A DNA stretch of 32,692 nt from assembly GCA_030592845.1 (NCBI GenBank), contig JAUVII010000014.1:1-32692 (forward strand). Reading direction: 5' to 3'. Below the pieces are notes generated by a model. It had not been told where the DNA came from. It worked only from the letters and a program-made list of their open reading frames with translations, and did no database searches. Source of the stretch: Candidatus Krumholzibacteriia bacterium (GTDB lineage: Bacteria; Krumholzibacteriota; Krumholzibacteriia; LZORAL124-64-63). The position numbers and the translations under genes are program-made. The first letter of the stretch is position 1. Each line of letters begins with the position of its first letter. Below are positions 30,785-32,692 of this stretch, one piece after another.

Positions 30785-32319
30785 CGGGAAACCTCCGCCA
30801 CCAGGCCGGGAATACTGTTAAGGCGTACGAGGGGACTTTGGCCCACCGCTCTTTTCAGGGAAGAAGTCAGAACCAGGACTTCGTACCGGGCATCGATCAC
30901 GTTGCTCCGGGCTTCGGCTCGGTTGGCTTCGGAAACCAGAACATCGAGGTAGTTGATCTTGCCCATTTGCAGCATCAACAGACTTTCATCCAAAACTTCT
31001 TCGCTGCGTTCCTGGTTCAGGATCACAGCCTCAAGGATTTCCCGCGCCATGGACAGGTTGGCCAGGATCTCCATGACCTCCACCTGCACTTCGCGGCGCT
31101 TGCCGGTCAGTTCGGCCTCGGTGCGTCGGATGCGGCCTTCGGTCTCGGCAACCTTTCCGCGAACCAGCATGCCGTCGAAAATGGGAATGTTCAACGCCAC
31201 GGAAGCGCGCCATGATTCGTGGCCGTTGTCGAACATGGTGTCGGTGGTTTTGCCCACATAGCCGTAGGAACCGTACAAGGTCAGGTAGGGACGGTTGTCG
31301 GCAATCTGAGCCTGCCGGTTTTTATGGAGGATATCGACAAACAGGGCCGTCGCCATCAGTTCTGGCCTTATCTGGGCCAGTTCCAGGGCGCGAGTTTCAT
31401 CGATATGATCATTTTCAACAAACTGTTCGTTGGCCACACTCAGTGGCAATTGGGGTATGCGGCCGATGAGCGCATTCAAACGGCTGCCTTCGTTGCGCAG
31501 ATTGGCCTGGGCGATGCTCAACTGGGGACGGATGTTCGCCAGGGTCACGGCGGCCTGCAAAGTATCCAGCCGAGTGGCCATGCCCAACTCATAGCGCATT
31601 TTCATGATCTCGACCAATTCGGACTGGTTTGCCAGTTGGGCCTCCACCGCGTTGATCTTTTCCGCGGCGCGGATGATGCTGTAATAGGCCTCCACGGTTG
31701 CTTCGGCCGTCGTGTGCTCAACCGCCACCACCGCCAGGTCCTGTTGCGCTATGCCCAGTTTGGCGGCGCCGGTGGCCCCCATGATCTGAATGGGATTGAT
31801 TTTCCAGTTCATGTCCAGACTTCCCTTGAGGAAGGTCTGGGCAGGGATGGCCTCCGCCTCGGGAATCAAGGATCCGAAACCTCCCAGCCAGTCATGGAAC
31901 CAATCCGGACTCCCCGGTGGCGGAGCCAAGCTACCGCCGCCCCCACCCCCGAAGGTGGAGTCGAGGGCAAAACTCGGATCACGGCCGCGGGACCAGTCAC
32001 CGATAAGGTCCAGGGTCGGCAGGCCGGTTGACAGGGCCTGCTTCATCTGTCCCTGGAGTTCCTCCCGGCGCAGACGTTCCGCCTGAAGACGATCGTTGGC
32101 CCGCATGGCTTCATCGACACAGCCGACGATGTCCATGACCACTCCGGTCCCGGGGCGTGCGTCGATGACTGGTCCCAGGGGTTGGGCGCGCGTGAAATTC
32201 GGCACGGGGTCGGACTGTTCATCCACCTGTCCGAAAACCGAACCGCATATTAAAAGAGTTCCGGACAGCACTAGAAATAGAGCTATTCCCGGTTTGGAAA
32301 ACAGAAGAGACCGCATCAT
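30781..32319 (-). CDS. TolC-family outer-membrane efflux channel
   Basis: Outer-membrane factor of 512 residues with a signal peptide (KPGIALFLVLSGTLLICGSVFG-QV). It has the duplicated helical-hairpin build of the family: first repeat GCVDEAMRANDRLQAERLRREELQGQMKQALSTGLPTLDLIGDWSRG, second repeat with LAQIRPELMATALFVDILHKNRQAQIADNRPYLTLYGSYGYVG, and coiled-coil helices in between. A Gly/Pro-rich insert (FGGGGGGSLAPPPGSP) lies near residue 128. The start is uncertain: ATG 32319 or the adjacent ATG 32316, with GGAG 4 or 7 bases upstream; the longer frame to 32415 would run back into the tetR gene. The stop overlaps the adaptor start. Confidence 0.92.
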   Translation of the reverse strand: MMRSLLFSKPGIALFLVLSGTLLICGSVFGQVDEQSDPVPNFTRAQPLGPVIDARPGTGVVMDIVGCVDEAMRANDRLQAERLRREELQGQMKQALSTGLPTLDLIGDWSRGRDPSFALDSTFGGGGGGSLAPPPGSPDWFHDWLGGFGSLIPEAEAIPAQTFLKGSLDMNWKINPIQIMGATGAAKLGIAQQDLAVVAVEHTTAEATVEAYYSIIRAAEKINAVEAQLANQSELVEIMKMRYELGMATRLDTLQAAVTLANIRPQLSIAQANLRNEGSRLNALIGRIPQLPLSVANEQFVENDHIDETRALELAQIRPELMATALFVDILHKNRQAQIADNRPYLTLYGSYGYVGKTTDTMFDNGHESWRASVALNIPIFDGMLVRGKVAETEGRIRRTEAELTGKRREVQVEVMEILANLSMAREILEAVILNQERSEEVLDESLLMLQMGKINYLDVLVSEANRAEARSNVIDARYEVLVLTSSLKRAVGQSPLVRLNSIPGLVAEVSR

Positions 32320-32320
32320 G

Positions 32321-32692
32321 TCACTCCGCATCCTTTGTTGGGTCGATTGGAAATTTACAGAGGGATCCGAGGGCTGAAAGATCTTCGTCCGATCTGGGCG
32401 ACCTTGCCAGGGCATCGGACATGATGACCGTTCCCACTTCGTCGAGAAGGGTTAAAAGTTCTTCCCACTGGATTTCAGGCGGCAGCCCGTTGCAGATATC
32501 GGTGGCCAAACCGTGGGTAAAAATTGCCATCTTCCGCAACAGGACAATTCTTTCCACCGGATTCAACTGGGCCAGATCCGGGAGCACGGCCATCCGTTCC
32601 AGAAGCTCAGTCACGAAACGGGGCCCAGCCGTGCAATCGACGTGCGGCTGGTGAAACAGGGCACTGTACAACAGCGGATGCCTGCGGGCGAA
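32321..32692 (-). CDS. TetR-family regulator, C-terminal part (cut by window edge)
   Basis: Only the last 123 residues are in the window. The frame is open through 32692 (FARRHPLLYSALFHQP at the edge), so the start and the N-terminal HTH domain lie outside. The visible part resembles a TetR ligand-binding C-terminal domain: HPLLYSALF, then RKMAIFTHGLATDICNGLPPE and a helix with WEELLTLLDEVGTVIMSDAL. Its TGA is one base before the tolC ATG, so it heads the tetR-tolC-MFP-RND operon and probably controls it in response to pump substrates, as AcrR-type regulators do. TetR identity is moderate because the HTH is not seen. Confidence 0.7.
   Translation of the reverse strand, partial: FARRHPLLYSALFHQPHVDCTAGPRFVTELLERMAVLPDLAQLNPVERIVLLRKMAIFTHGLATDICNGLPPEIQWEELLTLLDEVGTVIMSDALARSPRSDEDLSALGSLCKFPIDPTKDAE

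Overview
The window is moderately GC-rich DNA from a diderm, motile bacterium. FlgA, FlgH and FlgI (P- and L-ring proteins) show a Gram-negative style envelope. A 29-residue COX24/AURKAIP1-type basic protein and a GlmU-like left-handed beta-helix nucleotidyltransferase suggest an uncultured lineage of, or near, the FCB superphylum. That placement is an inference from gene content. No rRNA, tRNA, CRISPR array or insertion sequence was seen.

Layout. Positions 68-1054 (minus) hold a GNAT acetyltransferase. From 1303 to 4883 (plus) lies a late flagellar filament operon: flagellin, FlaG, FliD, FliS and a FliT-like chaperone. It is preceded by a sigma28-like promoter and a leader with two hairpins that present GGA in the loop. 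From 14568 down to 4884 (minus) runs an 11-gene operon: flgF-flgG-flgA-flgH-flgI-flgJ-flgN-flgK-flgL-fliW-csrA, with a sigma54-like promoter just upstream. The two operons converge with no base between the fliT-like and csrA stop codons. Together they carry the parts of a FliW-CsrA-flagellin homeostatic circuit: the translational repressor CsrA, its antagonist FliW and a flagellin leader with candidate CsrA sites.

The middle part (14893-21244, all minus) holds a soluble REC-linker-histidine kinase, a PilZ protein, the COX24-type mini-protein, an HU/IHF protein, the sugar nucleotidyltransferase-like protein and SppA. Most are single genes separated by hairpins. sppA and the nucleotidyltransferase gene nearly abut.

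From 21755 to 25321 (plus) there is an apparent respiratory module, preceded by an AT-rich 510-bp intergenic region: a small monohaem cytochrome c, a DUF3373-type beta-barrel porin and an eight-haem cytochrome that resembles the octahaem tetrathionate reductase (OTR) family. A strong bidirectional terminator separates it from a convergent orphan lipoprotein gene (25393-26193). The right end (26448-32692, minus) is a tetR-tolC-MFP-RND tripartite efflux operon whose regulator runs off the window.

The points most worth following are the octahaem/porin/cytochrome module, with a substitution at a putative active-site position, and the flagellin leader structure, which fits the nearby fliW-csrA pair.
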